DNA of 64,000 bases from Caryophanales bacterium UBA743 (GTDB lineage: Bacteria > Bacillota_I > Bacilli_A > RFN20 > CAG-826): NCBI GenBank assembly GCA_002297365.1, contig DBKT01000011.1, forward strand, positions 248,001 to 312,000, read 5' to 3'. The position numbers and the translations under genes were made by a program. The notes beneath the pieces are model-generated. The model was not told where the DNA came from, ran no database searches, and was given only the letters and a program-made list of their open reading frames with translations. Shown here piece by piece: positions 47,203-56,137 of the stretch. Positions within the stretch are counted from its first letter, which is position 1. The number at the start of each line of letters is the position of its first letter.

Positions 47203-48447
47203 TTATAAGCAACGGACAGGGTAAGCATATACGTTTGAGCAAATTCGGTACGCCTCTTCCGCAGTGCAAACAATACACTGTCCACCTATTTCGAATGACG
47301 TGTTCTTCAATTGTGAAAACGCCTTGACGTTTTCGCGCGTGAATTTTTTTCCGGATTTGCATTCTACGAAATCCAGCTTGCCATCCCTGAGTAAAATCAA
47401 ATCTATTTCATTTTGATTATTGTCTCGGTAGAAAAACATGTTTTTATCTTCCAGGCCGTTATTCAAATAAGATTTTCTAATTTCATTGTGAATATAGGTT
47501 TCAACTAAAGAGCCCCTAAAAGAAGAGAGGCGAAGAGCCTTTGGCGAGTCGATTCCCAAAAGATAGCTTGCGAATCCGGTGTCATTAAAGTAAAGCTTAT
47601 GTCGCTTTATAATTCTTTTATTAATTGAAGTTTCGTAATATGGCGATAGCAAAGTCACGATATCGCCGGCAATAGCAACATTTATCCAAGCGTTGACTGT
47701 GTTTTTATCGACACCTATAGTTTTTGCAATGTTGTCCGGAATAAGTTCCTGCCCTGTTAAAGAAGCAAGCACTCGTAATAGATTTTCGAACTTAACCTTG
47801 TCTTTCAAAGCGATTAGCTGAGAGACATCTCGATCCAAATATGTTTTCATGTAATTTGAAAAATAATTTTCAATTGGCTTTCCCTCAATTTCCCATCGGG
47901 CAGGATAAAACCCACGGACTATAGATAGATACAAATCCTCATCGCTCAAAGAACGTTTTTCCGAATCATTAAGCATATTATTATTATCAACTGAAAAAAC
48001 GGGTTCAGGCCAATTTCTGATTTCAGCTTGGCTTAAGGGAGGCATTTCAATGATGGATACCCTTCCCGACATCGATTCGCTTACTTCTTTCATCAAATTG
48101 AATTTTTGCGAGCCCGTCAAGATATACATGCCGTTTGCAGACTGAGAGCCTCTTTCCCTCCTCACTTCGTTTACAATCGCTTCAATTTCTGGGAATAGTT
48201 CTTTTGCTTTTTGAACTTCATCGAAAATGATTGGTGCAGGATGTTCCTTAATAAACTTTTTTGGATTCGCCTTCGCAGAGGCAAGCAACTCAGTATCATC
48301 AAATGATACATATTTATAGCCGCGTTCTCTTTCAATAATGGTAACCAGCGTTGTTTTCCCAACCTGACGAGCGCCTGTAATCAAGGTTATTGGGTACTCG
48401 CTAATGCTTCTGCTTACTGCGGAAAAAATATGCCTTTGAAAAATCAT
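47203..48447 (-). CDS. AAA ATPase with DUF4143 nuclease-fold domain
   Basis: A 414-residue cytoplasmic protein. Walker A GARQVGKT (about 25-32), Walker B PIIFDEVQ, sensor YILTGSQKF. A winged-helix-like stretch (IAKTIGVDKNTVNAWINVAI) precedes the DUF4143 region with KLYFNDTGFASYLLGI, SLVETYIHNEI, the NEIDLIL strand and DFVECKSG, i.e. the E...D...ExK pattern of restriction-endonuclease folds. Same architecture as the ATPase at 9682 but clearly diverged. AAAGGAG is upstream of the ATG; TATAAT and a 38-bp palindrome precede it. Biological role of the family is unresolved. Confidence 0.88.
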   Translation of the reverse strand: MIFQRHIFSAVSRSISEYPITLITGARQVGKTTLVTIIERERGYKYVSFDDTELLASAKANPKKFIKEHPAPIIFDEVQKAKELFPEIEAIVNEVRRERGSQSANGMYILTGSQKFNLMKEVSESMSGRVSIIEMPPLSQAEIRNWPEPVFSVDNNNMLNDSEKRSLSDEDLYLSIVRGFYPARWEIEGKPIENYFSNYMKTYLDRDVSQLIALKDKVKFENLLRVLASLTGQELIPDNIAKTIGVDKNTVNAWINVAIAGDIVTLLSPYYETSINKRIIKRHKLYFNDTGFASYLLGIDSPKALRLSSFRGSLVETYIHNEIRKSYLNNGLEDKNMFFYRDNNQNEIDLILLRDGKLDFVECKSGKKFTRENVKAFSQLKNTSFEIGGQCIVCTAEEAYRICSNVYAYPVRCL

Positions 48448-48470
48448 GGATGTTTCTCCTTTACACTAAT

Positions 48471-48520
48471 ATTATAGTGCAGAACTCACATTTTTACTAT
48501 TTTTAGTAGTTTTGTGAGTT
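48471..48520 (-). promoter_or_regulatory. Promoter with 38-bp interrupted palindrome
   Basis: TATAAT (-10, complement of 48471-48476) is preceded by a palindrome: AACTCACA (48483-48490) and TGTGAGTT (48513-48520), with a second nested pair ACTA/TAGT (48496-48499/48504-48507) sharing the same centre. It sits where RNA polymerase contacts -35 to -10, as a repressor operator would. Confidence 0.6.
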
Positions 48521-48589
48521 TAAAGGGAACTCTACTCTCATGCCAATCAAACTATACCCCGTTTTTGCCCCTTTTTAGGCCGAAAAACG

Positions 48590-49085
48590 ATCTTTCGGGT
48601 TGGGCGTATAGAGTTGCGCTGTATCCGAAAAACGCAAAAAATTAGGAAATCACGAATTCCCAGAAAAGCTGATGATTACGGGCTTTTCGACCTATTCCTT
48701 CCATCGTGTAAACATACCGGCCACCTATCCTCACTTCGATACTAGGTAGGATGGGTGTTCATTTTGAGCGTCGACCTATTTCCCCATACGAGTAAAGGCC
48801 CTATTTTTACCGCTTTACCTGGTTTTGGGCGGTTTTCTCGACAAAAAATGGATTTCCCTCATTTTCGAGAAGAAGGAAATCCATCAAATTTTCACGATTT
48901 TTGGCTATTTTCCGCCATTTTTGCGACTAAGCAACACCACCGTCTCAACATGCGTAACATGGATGCGAAAAACAGGTCTACCAACACGAGGTACAGTGTG
49001 AAAGGAACATATCTACTATATTCGAAACATGATTGTGAAACTGGAAAAATGGTGCATTTAACTCGTATAAGGGAATAGGTGCATC
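48590..49085. repeat. ~490-bp non-coding repeat, copy 1
   Basis: Nearly identical to 51056-51553, with a constant offset of 2467 nt from GTATCCGAAAAACGC (48621) to GGAACATATC (49004), so no net indel between those points. It contains a conserved 10-bp hairpin (ATGGATTTCC 48848-48857 / GGAAATCCAT 48875-48884) and an imperfect inverted pair near its ends (CCTTCCATCGTGT... / ...CAGTGTGAAAGG). Frames inside it have no ribosome site. It may be a MITE-like or regulatory repeat; family not recognised. Confidence 0.7.
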
Positions 49086-49457
49086 TGAAAAACCGGGAAG
49101 AAAGCAATTTACCAACTTATTGTTTCTTTCAGTAATATAAATAGAAGGAACGTACCCTTCGTGACTAAAACCAGAATCAAACAACAATTCAACCAATCGA
49201 TAAATTGAGTTGATGACACCTTTGAAAGCTACAACTTTTGCTTAGCCCAACTTCCTCGAATAGGACTCCAATAGTATCCTCTGCATAAGTCGTCTTCATC
49301 GATCAGAAATCCCACGTTTTTTCTTCACGAGAGACTGAAACTTTTTCCTTACCCATTCCATGACGATTGCGATTTTCCTGAATCGGTAACTTCTATAAAG
49401 CAGTTTTTAAATAGTAGTATCCGTTTTTGGCGTGTTTTTAATGAGCGAGCTCTTTAC
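49086..49457. other. Intergenic remnant region
   Basis: About 370 nt with no credible gene. Minus-strand fragments around 49100-49400 read protein-like for 30-45 codons but are interrupted, so a degraded gene is possible. Confidence 0.35.
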
Positions 49458-50687
49458 TTAAAAGTGCTTGCCACAGCCTATGAAATCCATCAGATTAACA
49501 TGAATCATGCCATTTCTCTTTTGCAGCATATAGTCTGTTGTTATGACATATTTTTTATAATTGTCCCGTATACTCTCCAATGGCCTATATTCTCGGTCTT
49601 CCGTATCTTTGCTTTGTAGCATCTTATAGGCTACTTGCACATAGGAATAATTCATGTTGCTGTCTCTAAGGATGAAATCGCATTCCAATTTTCCGATGCG
49701 ACCTACACTTACCGCATAATCGAGGCTTCTGGCGTACAGATACACGATATTCTCCAGCGTCGGTCCGTAATTAATTCGATTATCTGTATTCATTGCATAG
49801 TAGAAACTCAAGTCGGCAACGTAATACTTTTGCACTCCCAAAAGTGTTTTTTTCGATTTCATATCAAAGCTTTTGCATTCATACAAAATCTTTGCATCAA
49901 CAAGCGTTTTTATATACCGGGTCACCGTCGCGCGGCTGATGGTCATGCCGTTTTTAAGAAGTGCTTCATGTAGGCTGTTGATGCTCGTCGTTGCACCAAA
50001 ATTGTTAATAATGTAATTTCGAACCAAATCAAAAGACTGAACATCTTTGATTTTTACCCTTCGTTTGATATCTTTTTCAAAGATTTCATCGATGATTCCC
50101 TTCACATAGGTGCGCTTATCCGAAAGGTTATCAATTCGGATGGCTCGTGGAAATCCACCTTCCAAAATATAGTTATTCAGTTCTATTTCGGCATTGGCGT
50201 TGATATCACGCCCATAAAACCTCTTCATATCCTCGTATTCGTCGAATGTCAGTGGAAACATTTCAAATTCAAGATATCTGCCAGTTAATTTCGTTACAAG
50301 TTCTCCACTGAGCAAATAAGAATTAGAACCTGTTATGAAAATCGAATAACTGCCTTCTGACCTGAACCCGTTGATTACATTTTCAAAGCCTTCGACGTTC
50401 TGGATTTCATCTATGAAAAGGTATTTCATCCCTTTCACTTGTGCGGCGGATTCAATCAAGGTATCCAGCTGTTCAGCGTTTCGGATGCTTTTGTACCCAC
50501 GTTTATCGAGATCGATGTAAATGATATTGCTTTCCGCAACGCCATTTTCTTTGAGTTCTTCTGCTATAGTTTGCATAAGGCTAGATTTTCCGCATCTGCG
50601 TATCCCGGTTATCACTTTAATGAGGTCATCATCATGGAAAAACGCACGCATCTTGGACAAATACTTTTCCCGTTTGTATAGTTTCAT
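49458..50687 (-). CDS. AAA ATPase with DUF4143 nuclease-fold domain
   Basis: A 409-residue cytoplasmic protein. Walker A GIRRCGKSS (about 28-36), Walker B YLFIDEIQNV, sensor IFITGSNSYLL. C-terminal half: VRNYIINNFGA, winged-helix-like SLHEALLKNGMTISRATVTRYI, then DUF4143 with KYYVADLSFYYAM, LENIVYLYARSL, LECDFILRD and YVQVAYK (Gln-x-Ala replaces the usual E-x-K, so a nuclease site, if any, is altered). AGGAGG is 6-7 nt before the ATG. The gene is bracketed by the two near-identical 490-bp repeats, so it could have moved or been duplicated with them. Confidence 0.88.
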   Translation of the reverse strand: MKLYKREKYLSKMRAFFHDDDLIKVITGIRRCGKSSLMQTIAEELKENGVAESNIIYIDLDKRGYKSIRNAEQLDTLIESAAQVKGMKYLFIDEIQNVEGFENVINGFRSEGSYSIFITGSNSYLLSGELVTKLTGRYLEFEMFPLTFDEYEDMKRFYGRDINANAEIELNNYILEGGFPRAIRIDNLSDKRTYVKGIIDEIFEKDIKRRVKIKDVQSFDLVRNYIINNFGATTSINSLHEALLKNGMTISRATVTRYIKTLVDAKILYECKSFDMKSKKTLLGVQKYYVADLSFYYAMNTDNRINYGPTLENIVYLYARSLDYAVSVGRIGKLECDFILRDSNMNYSYVQVAYKMLQSKDTEDREYRPLESIRDNYKKYVITTDYMLQKRNGMIHVNLMDFIGCGKHF

Positions 50688-50707
50688 AATTTGCCTCCTG
50701 TACTGTT

Positions 50708-50737
50708 ATTATACACTACAACATTGTTATTTTGTAG
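50708..50737 (-). promoter_or_regulatory. Promoter with inverted repeat next to -10
   Basis: TATAAT (complement of 50708-50713) with the pair CTACAA (50716-50721) / TTGTAG (50732-50737) immediately upstream, the same layout as at 48471-48520. Likely an autoregulatory or repressor operator. Confidence 0.5.
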
Positions 50738-51055
50738 TTATCGTGGCAATTTTTTCTATTTTTTAAATATTTGCAACGTTAACACAATAAAGATAGCCAG
50801 CATTTCGGAACAATTCTCGGCATGGTTGAATAAGCAAAAAAGCGAATTCTATCCAAAAACAGCCGAGGAAATACCTTGAGTAGATGGACGCTAGTACTTA
50901 TCCCTTTCCTCTTCATGATGCTTTCGGCGCTCATGGAAGGCGAAGCGAACAACACAACAGAATCATGCACACGGCCGTTGTAAAGTCGATGCCAGAAATA
51001 GCACTGCTTTGGCACCGGTTGGCATTGAAAAATTTCCCCATCTTTTGACTTAAAA
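50738..51055. other. Intergenic region, no gene supported
   Basis: A ~30-codon plus-strand fragment (ending SEFYPKTAEEIP near 50879) has no start or ribosome site. Otherwise nothing recognisable before the repeat begins. Confidence 0.35.
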
Positions 51056-51553
51056 TCGGTTTTCCAGGTTGGGTGTGTAGTTGCACTGTATCCGAAAAAC
51101 GCAAAAAATTAGGAAATCACGAATTCCCAGAAAAGCTGATGATTACGGGCTTTTTCACCTATTCCTTCCATCGTGTACAGGTATAAGTCACCTATTCCCG
51201 TGTCGATACGAGGTAGGATGGGTGTTCATTTTGAGCGTCGACCTATTTCCCCATACGAGTAAAGGCCCTATTTTTACCGCTTTACCTGGTTTTGGGCGGT
51301 TTTCTCGGCAAAAAATGGATTTCCCTCATTTTCGAGAAGAAGGAAATCCATCAAATTTTCACGATTTTTGGCTATTTTTCGCCGTTTTTGCGACTGAGCA
51401 ACACCACCGTCTCAACATGCGTAACATAGACGCAAAGAACTAGTCTACCGATACGAGGCACACTGTGGAAGGAACATATCTACCACATTCAAAACATGGC
51501 TGTGCAACTGGCAAAAATCGTACACTAAGGTAGTATCAGCAAATAGATGCTAC
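51056..51553. repeat. ~490-bp non-coding repeat, copy 2
   Basis: Direct repeat of 48590-49085 (same orientation) with the same 10-bp hairpin at 51315-51351. It keeps ACCTATTCCCGTGTCGATACG better than copy 1, matching copy 3 at 38.3 kb. It ends at the 3' end of the Hint-protein gene. Confidence 0.7.
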
Positions 51554-53190
51554 CCCTCAAGCCAGCCTTTGTACGTGTTGAATAGATTGATGATATATTC
51601 AAAGGAGAATATTCCTTTTTCCACAGGTATCTTCAAATATTGTCCGTTGAAAGCCACGAACGTTTCGTAGGAAATGCCGTAAGGTTCAAAAATAGAATAA
51701 TCGTATAAGCCATACTTTGCGACATCAGCGTTGAACTGGGCAACATCATATTGCATCTTTCCAGCCATTGAAATCCAGTTATAGAACTCGCCTGGAGGAG
51801 GAGAAGTAAGCATTCCATTAGCGACAGCGTTATAATTAAATGTTGAAGTCAAAGAATACGCATGAGTGACTTTTAAATATGTCCTAGTATTTATCAAACT
51901 AACTAGTTCTATTTTTCCCGCATTATCTTTAGCGAATATGTGTCCAATATAATCGTTGCAGTTGCTAGAAGTTAAATAGACGAATCGATTCAAGTCGTAA
52001 TCGAACAATCCATGATCGGCAATGATTGATAATTTGGAATTATCAGAGAAAATTAAATCTGTGACTTCATATCTTTGTTCGCCGTGATCAACTAAAATTG
52101 CAATACTTTGAGCTTCATATTTTCCTTCAAAGAAATTCCAGGACATGATTTTATCGGCATAGATCAATTCTTCGATATTTTTATATGTGCCATCACACAT
52201 AAGAATCGGTGTTTCCGATGCAAAACAGCCGCCATTATAATCCCAAGAAAATTTAAACCAGTAATTGTTGGACGCACAGTATGTGGGGCTTATACTCTTT
52301 TTCTTTGGATTCCAAGATTCTGGCGTTGTGGTGGAAGAATCCATGGTGATATTAGCGTTGGCATTGGCAAAATTGTTATATATTGAAGCCGGAGACTCGA
52401 ATGTTGTTTTAATGTAAAAATAATAGCCTTTCGAAACATAAAATTCATTGTATCCATCGCCAACCGCGTTAGCCTGACATTGCGACCCCTTTATCGTGTT
52501 GATTTGAATAAAGTTGCCATTATTTGATTTGCATTCAAAAACATCAAAAGTGAAGTGCCCACAACCGCTGTAATCATTATTTGTCGGATCGATTCTTAAG
52601 CCGATTACAACCGCCTCATTTGGAATGATTTCGATCGTATAGTCTCTGTCTATCAAAAAATACGAAGACCAATCTGATTCCAGAACTTGTCCTAAAGAAT
52701 CTTTAATGATTGCGCTTTGCCCTCTGATTAAACTTAATTTTGCATACTTACCACTTGGCAAACTCGCCGTCCCATCTGCCTCGGAATTCAGTAAGCTACT
52801 ATCTTTCAAGTTTGTTCCATTTGCATCATCGGCGTACTGAAGCGTATATAGAGCAACGTATTTTTCACTTTTCTTCTGTATCGTGACGCTGACGTCATAA
52901 GTGGAAACCGACACACCATTCCAAAAATATTTATCTTGAGAATAAGACGAGGTGTATTTGTTGCCTTTCGTAAATCTTGCGGTTCCCGATTCAAACTCGC
53001 CAGTCGAAGTTATTAAAATTGTCAGTCCATTCGAACCCTCAATGTCTTTGATGGAAAGCTTAGATTCGTCAGATAAATTTGAAAAATCTAATAGGGCCGT
53101 TCCATCTGAATTACGGTGTTCAACATAAGCCCCAATAGCTCCGTTTTTGTTTGCGTCAGAATTAACAAGGATTGTTCCATTGCAAATCAA
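51550..53190 (-). CDS. C-terminal part of exported Hint (Hedgehog/intein) domain protein
   Basis: A 546-codon frame whose real beginning lies upstream: the frame stays open to the A6 run at 53349-53354, where it joins the ORF 53319-54548 (restored KIKFLAGSELLIQENGKF). Residues 322-461 (52227-51808) are a Hint domain. Block A is CFASETPILMCDGTYKNIEE with Cys322 as nucleophile; the middle has DHGLFDYDL with its His; the end is HAYSLTSTFNYNAVANGML. The terminal His-Asn of inteins is missing (TSPPPG follows), as in Hedgehog-type Hint domains that transfer the acyl group to another nucleophile. About 85 conserved-looking residues follow. Upstream sequence is beta-rich. Self-cleavage is inferred. 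Confidence 0.85.
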   Translation of the reverse strand: MICNGTILVNSDANKNGAIGAYVEHRNSDGTALLDFSNLSDESKLSIKDIEGSNGLTILITSTGEFESGTARFTKGNKYTSSYSQDKYFWNGVSVSTYDVSVTIQKKSEKYVALYTLQYADDANGTNLKDSSLLNSEADGTASLPSGKYAKLSLIRGQSAIIKDSLGQVLESDWSSYFLIDRDYTIEIIPNEAVVIGLRIDPTNNDYSGCGHFTFDVFECKSNNGNFIQINTIKGSQCQANAVGDGYNEFYVSKGYYFYIKTTFESPASIYNNFANANANITMDSSTTTPESWNPKKKSISPTYCASNNYWFKFSWDYNGGCFASETPILMCDGTYKNIEELIYADKIMSWNFFEGKYEAQSIAILVDHGEQRYEVTDLIFSDNSKLSIIADHGLFDYDLNRFVYLTSSNCNDYIGHIFAKDNAGKIELVSLINTRTYLKVTHAYSLTSTFNYNAVANGMLTSPPPGEFYNWISMAGKMQYDVAQFNADVAKYGLYDYSIFEPYGISYETFVAFNGQYLKIPVEKGIFSFEYIINLFNTYKGWLEG

Positions 53191-53318
53191 TTGCGCATCC
53201 TGGATTCCATCCCCGACTTCATGTCGAAAATAAATTCCGTCGTTTTGGTTATAACAAATTGAATCCTGTTTATGGAAAATAATCTCGTTATTAACAAAGA
53301 ATTTACCATTTTCTTGAA

Positions 53319-54548
53319 TTAAGAGTTCCGAACCCGCCAGAAACTTGATTTTTTGTCGGTGGTTAAGGTCACCCCATTCCCTATGATCATTTTTATTCTA
53401 CAACCAACGGGCAAAAAGGTTTTACGGGTATCCAATTCAATGCCACTGCTGCCGCTTCCTTCTTTCGCGTAAATGTATCCGATATTTACGTTGCCAGCTA
53501 AATACAAATTCGTATGCCTGGCGTTGAAATCTCTCGAGCTATAGAGTGGATCTTTCGTCACGTATTCAATGCCTAAATAGCCTGAAGTCACATAGAACAT
53601 GCTTTGACTTCCCATATCAGAGGAGAATAAGGTGACTTCTTTATTGATGCCCATACCGCTAGGACCAATTAAAAGAGCGTAGGCGCTAACAACTGAACCT
53701 GCATCAATTTTCGTATAAGTTTGCAAATTCGGGAAATCCCATTCCCAAAAAGGGCATTGATTAGCACTAATCAGCATTGTCAAGCTTCCAGCGGTTGGCG
53801 CATCGTACATCGCCAAGGCCGTTGTCATTTTTGCTCCATTTTCAATTTCGATATATCGGCTTGCGTCCAGGCTGTTATCAAACACTTCTTTTTCTTGATT
53901 TGTAGGATTGGAATAATCCTCTGAATTTTCTTTGACATAGCCATAACAATTGAACGTGGATTCGCTCTTGCATCTAATAGAAGAAGCTAATCCAAGATTT
54001 ATTTCTGAATAATATCCGTTGTTTCCGTTTGTAGAACAGACACCACCAAGATTCAATGTTCCATAATTGATTATGTCTGCCCCATTCCTCATTTGCAGCA
54101 GACACGATCTATAAGTAGAAACAGTATCTTTGGATGAATCGCCCAACTTATTACCATAATTGTTTCTGCTGTCTACATCGGGAATCATGTAAATCGTTGA
54201 GTCGGATATGTTATTAGCTTTCTTTGATGCATCGAAAGCTTTTCCGACAAACGGAATTGTCAAAGTGACATTTTTCTTAATGGTGATGTCCTTATCGCAC
54301 ACAGCCGTTGCGCCGATATAGAGAATTATTTCCTGATTATCGGAAGCATTATCCAAAGCGGTTTTCAAGGAAGTGTAATTGATTTTTGTGCTCGAATTGT
54401 AGCAAACAACAGAATTTTCGGTTGTGTTTAACTTAAATGATTTGGATGCATCGGAGTTGATTGCTATCCAAGAAGAAAAGCCAGCGGTTACAAAAGATAA
54501 CAAAGAGATGAAAAACAAGGAAAGCGCTGAGAATAAATGTTTTTTCAT
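53319..54548 (-). CDS. N-terminal part of exported Hint-domain protein, SipW-type signal
   Basis: A 409-codon frame starting MKKHLFSALSLFFISLLSFV, with a TM/signal segment ending TAGFSSWIA, similar to the GFSAW of the upstream gene and to SipW-dependent signals. The beta-helix-like body has repeated short strands (IYMIPDVDS, IINYGTLNLGG, YVTSGYLGIEYV). It stops at 53319 after FWRVRNS because one A is missing in GACAAAAAATC (53349-53354); the continuation is the 51550-53190 frame, for a total near 990 residues. The ATG overlaps the stop of the upstream gene (ATGA). Likely a large surface protein that is cleaved or modified by its Hint domain. Confidence 0.75.
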   Translation of the reverse strand: MKKHLFSALSLFFISLLSFVTAGFSSWIAINSDASKSFKLNTTENSVVCYNSSTKINYTSLKTALDNASDNQEIILYIGATAVCDKDITIKKNVTLTIPFVGKAFDASKKANNISDSTIYMIPDVDSRNNYGNKLGDSSKDTVSTYRSCLLQMRNGADIINYGTLNLGGVCSTNGNNGYYSEINLGLASSIRCKSESTFNCYGYVKENSEDYSNPTNQEKEVFDNSLDASRYIEIENGAKMTTALAMYDAPTAGSLTMLISANQCPFWEWDFPNLQTYTKIDAGSVVSAYALLIGPSGMGINKEVTLFSSDMGSQSMFYVTSGYLGIEYVTKDPLYSSRDFNARHTNLYLAGNVNIGYIYAKEGSGSSGIELDTRKTFLPVGCRIKMIIGNGVTLTTDKKSSFWRVRNS

Positions 54549-55133
54549 GCTTTCACCGCCGTTGCTTTGAATATGAATGTAGGCGAGTCGTTAGCGAAGC
54601 CTTTCATATCTCCCGTAAAAACATAAGAAATACGAACTTCAGTAAACGTAGCTGAGGAATCAATGGGAACCGAAATCAAGAAATTCAAATTGGATTCATC
54701 CCCTGAAAGCTTTTGATAAGAAGATTCGGCCAAATCTATTGCTAAGGAACTGAAACAAGACAAAAACTTTGCATTATTCCGACAATAAAGATTTGTCTTA
54801 ATGTCCAATTCGTTATTAGCGCCAAGAAAAGAACCTTGCGAGCACAAGGAATTGTTGATTTTTAAAGTTACACCTATATTGCCAGAATCAACAATTGCAT
54901 CATTTTGAACAATGCCATCAGGAGAAAGAGTGAAAGACGTGACGCCGATTTCCTCAAAAATATTACCGGATATGATGTCGGCCGCGCTCACGTTGATCTG
55001 CGCCTCACCGGCCATCACGCCGCCTATGCTCCAGGCTGAGAAGCCAATCGAAATCAGAGAGATATTACTTAGTAGTAATACCCCCCGCAAGCCTTTGCGA
55101 TAAGAATTTCTTCAATAAAAATCTCTTCTTCAT
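54545..55133 (-). CDS. SipW-type exported protein (TasA/camelysin-like signal), G6 frame break
   Basis: The open frame from 55090 encodes 181 residues, but its N-terminus (MRGVLLLSNISLISIGFSAW) is only part of a signal peptide. An ATG at 55133 reads MKKRFLLKKFLSQRLAG and then leaves frame at a G6 run (55081-55086); removing one G restores a complete SipW-type signal, RLAGVLLLSNISLISIGFSAW. The mature region (~150 residues) is beta-rich with one Cys pair and resembles small SipW substrates of the CalY/TasA kind, which form fibres or biofilm matrix; that link is inferred from the signal, not from the fold. It overlaps the Hint-protein gene by 4 nt. Confidence 0.7.
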
Positions 55134-55263
55134 GTCGTTTGTGCTTCCCAAAATCGCTTTATTGTACCACATGATGCCTTAAATCGGAAATTCTCTCACA
55201 CGGCAGCTGCGTTTTGCCGAAAAGGTAAAGAGAAATCGATATTCAACAGCCTGTTTTTGCCAT

Positions 55264-55292
55264 TCAAAAAAGGAGGAACGAACCCTCCTTGC
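55264..55292 (-). terminator. Rho-independent terminator of the AbiE operon
   Basis: AAGGAGG / CCTCCTT with a 7-nt loop, followed on the minus strand by a T run (TTTT). It lies 12 nt past the AbiEii stop. It resembles the terminator at 56906-56929 in sequence. Confidence 0.85.
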
Positions 55293-55303
55293 CTCAAAGC
55301 TAA

Positions 55304-56137
55304 TCAAACAACAATCCCAATCAATCGGCCGATGGAGTCGGCGACGTCATCGAAGGCTATTCCTTGGGCATAGCCCGCTTTCCTCGCATAGGATTCCCAC
55401 AGTTTTCTCTGCATGGGGCTCGATGAAACGGATTCAAGCGTTCCCAGCGCCTTTTCCTTATCGATTTCGAATTTCCGGCATCGGCACGTCTCCCTGAAGG
55501 CTTCTTTCAAGGCTGGAACGTTCTTCTCGACAACCTTCTCCAAAACGTAGAGATCATACAAATCCTTCGACCTGCTGTTGAGAGCGCCTCTGAGGAGAAA
55601 CGTCTGCAGCTTCTCGGCGACGACGCTTTCGACGGAATAGCTCTTCAGACGAAGCGTCTCCCCTGTGACGAGGCATTTGTATTCGTAATTCCGATCCGAA
55701 GGGTACACCGCATCCGCGGTTGCCAAATCGATGTCGAATCTCTGCCTGATGTTCTCGAGCCTTCCCTCGATGGAGACGCTGAAGCCGTTATAGATGTCGT
55801 CCTTCTTGATTTCCGAATCGCCGACGTATCGGAAAGAGACGTTGTCATCCGCATCCTCTTCGCAAATTTCCTTCATGATGCCAACGATTGTGGCTCGCTC
55901 CATGCGGATTCTTCTTACGATGAAGTCGATGTCCATCGTGGCCCTGTTCTCAATACCGAGGACGGAGGACAGAAAAAGGCCACCCTTGAGGACAAACCTC
56001 TCCGAATAGGGGGACAGCGAAAGTCTCTTCAGGAAGCAATCGAAAAAATACCTCGAGTAAACGACGTTCGCGCTGACGCCTTTCTCCCTCGCGATGCTTC
56101 CCACCCTCGCGGAAAGCGAGTCCCTGTTAATCCTCAT
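55304..56137 (-). CDS. abiEii: AbiEii-family nucleotidyltransferase toxin
   Basis: A 277-residue protein of the AbiEii/AbiGii (DUF1814) family. The nucleotidyltransferase motif is visible as FVLKGGLFLSSVLGI then MDIDF (about residues 48-72), with a third acidic region around RFDIDLATAD and the family SYSVESVVAEKLQTFL and SKDLYDLYVL segments. AbiE toxins transfer nucleotides to RNA targets and stop growth upon phage infection. It overlaps the AbiEi gene by 11 nt, the normal AbiE operon order (antitoxin first). G+C-rich codon use unlike the chromosome to the left. A terminator follows. Confidence 0.93.
   Translation of the reverse strand: MRINRDSLSARVGSIAREKGVSANVVYSRYFFDCFLKRLSLSPYSERFVLKGGLFLSSVLGIENRATMDIDFIVRRIRMERATIVGIMKEICEEDADDNVSFRYVGDSEIKKDDIYNGFSVSIEGRLENIRQRFDIDLATADAVYPSDRNYEYKCLVTGETLRLKSYSVESVVAEKLQTFLLRGALNSRSKDLYDLYVLEKVVEKNVPALKEAFRETCRCRKFEIDKEKALGTLESVSSSPMQRKLWESYARKAGYAQGIAFDDVADSIGRLIGIVV

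Noticed and set aside
48755..51443. Plus-strand ORFs conserved between the two 490-bp repeats (107 and 120 codons)
   Set aside because: Conservation follows from DNA identity of the repeats; no ribosome site or protein-like features, and the third copy does not keep the frame.
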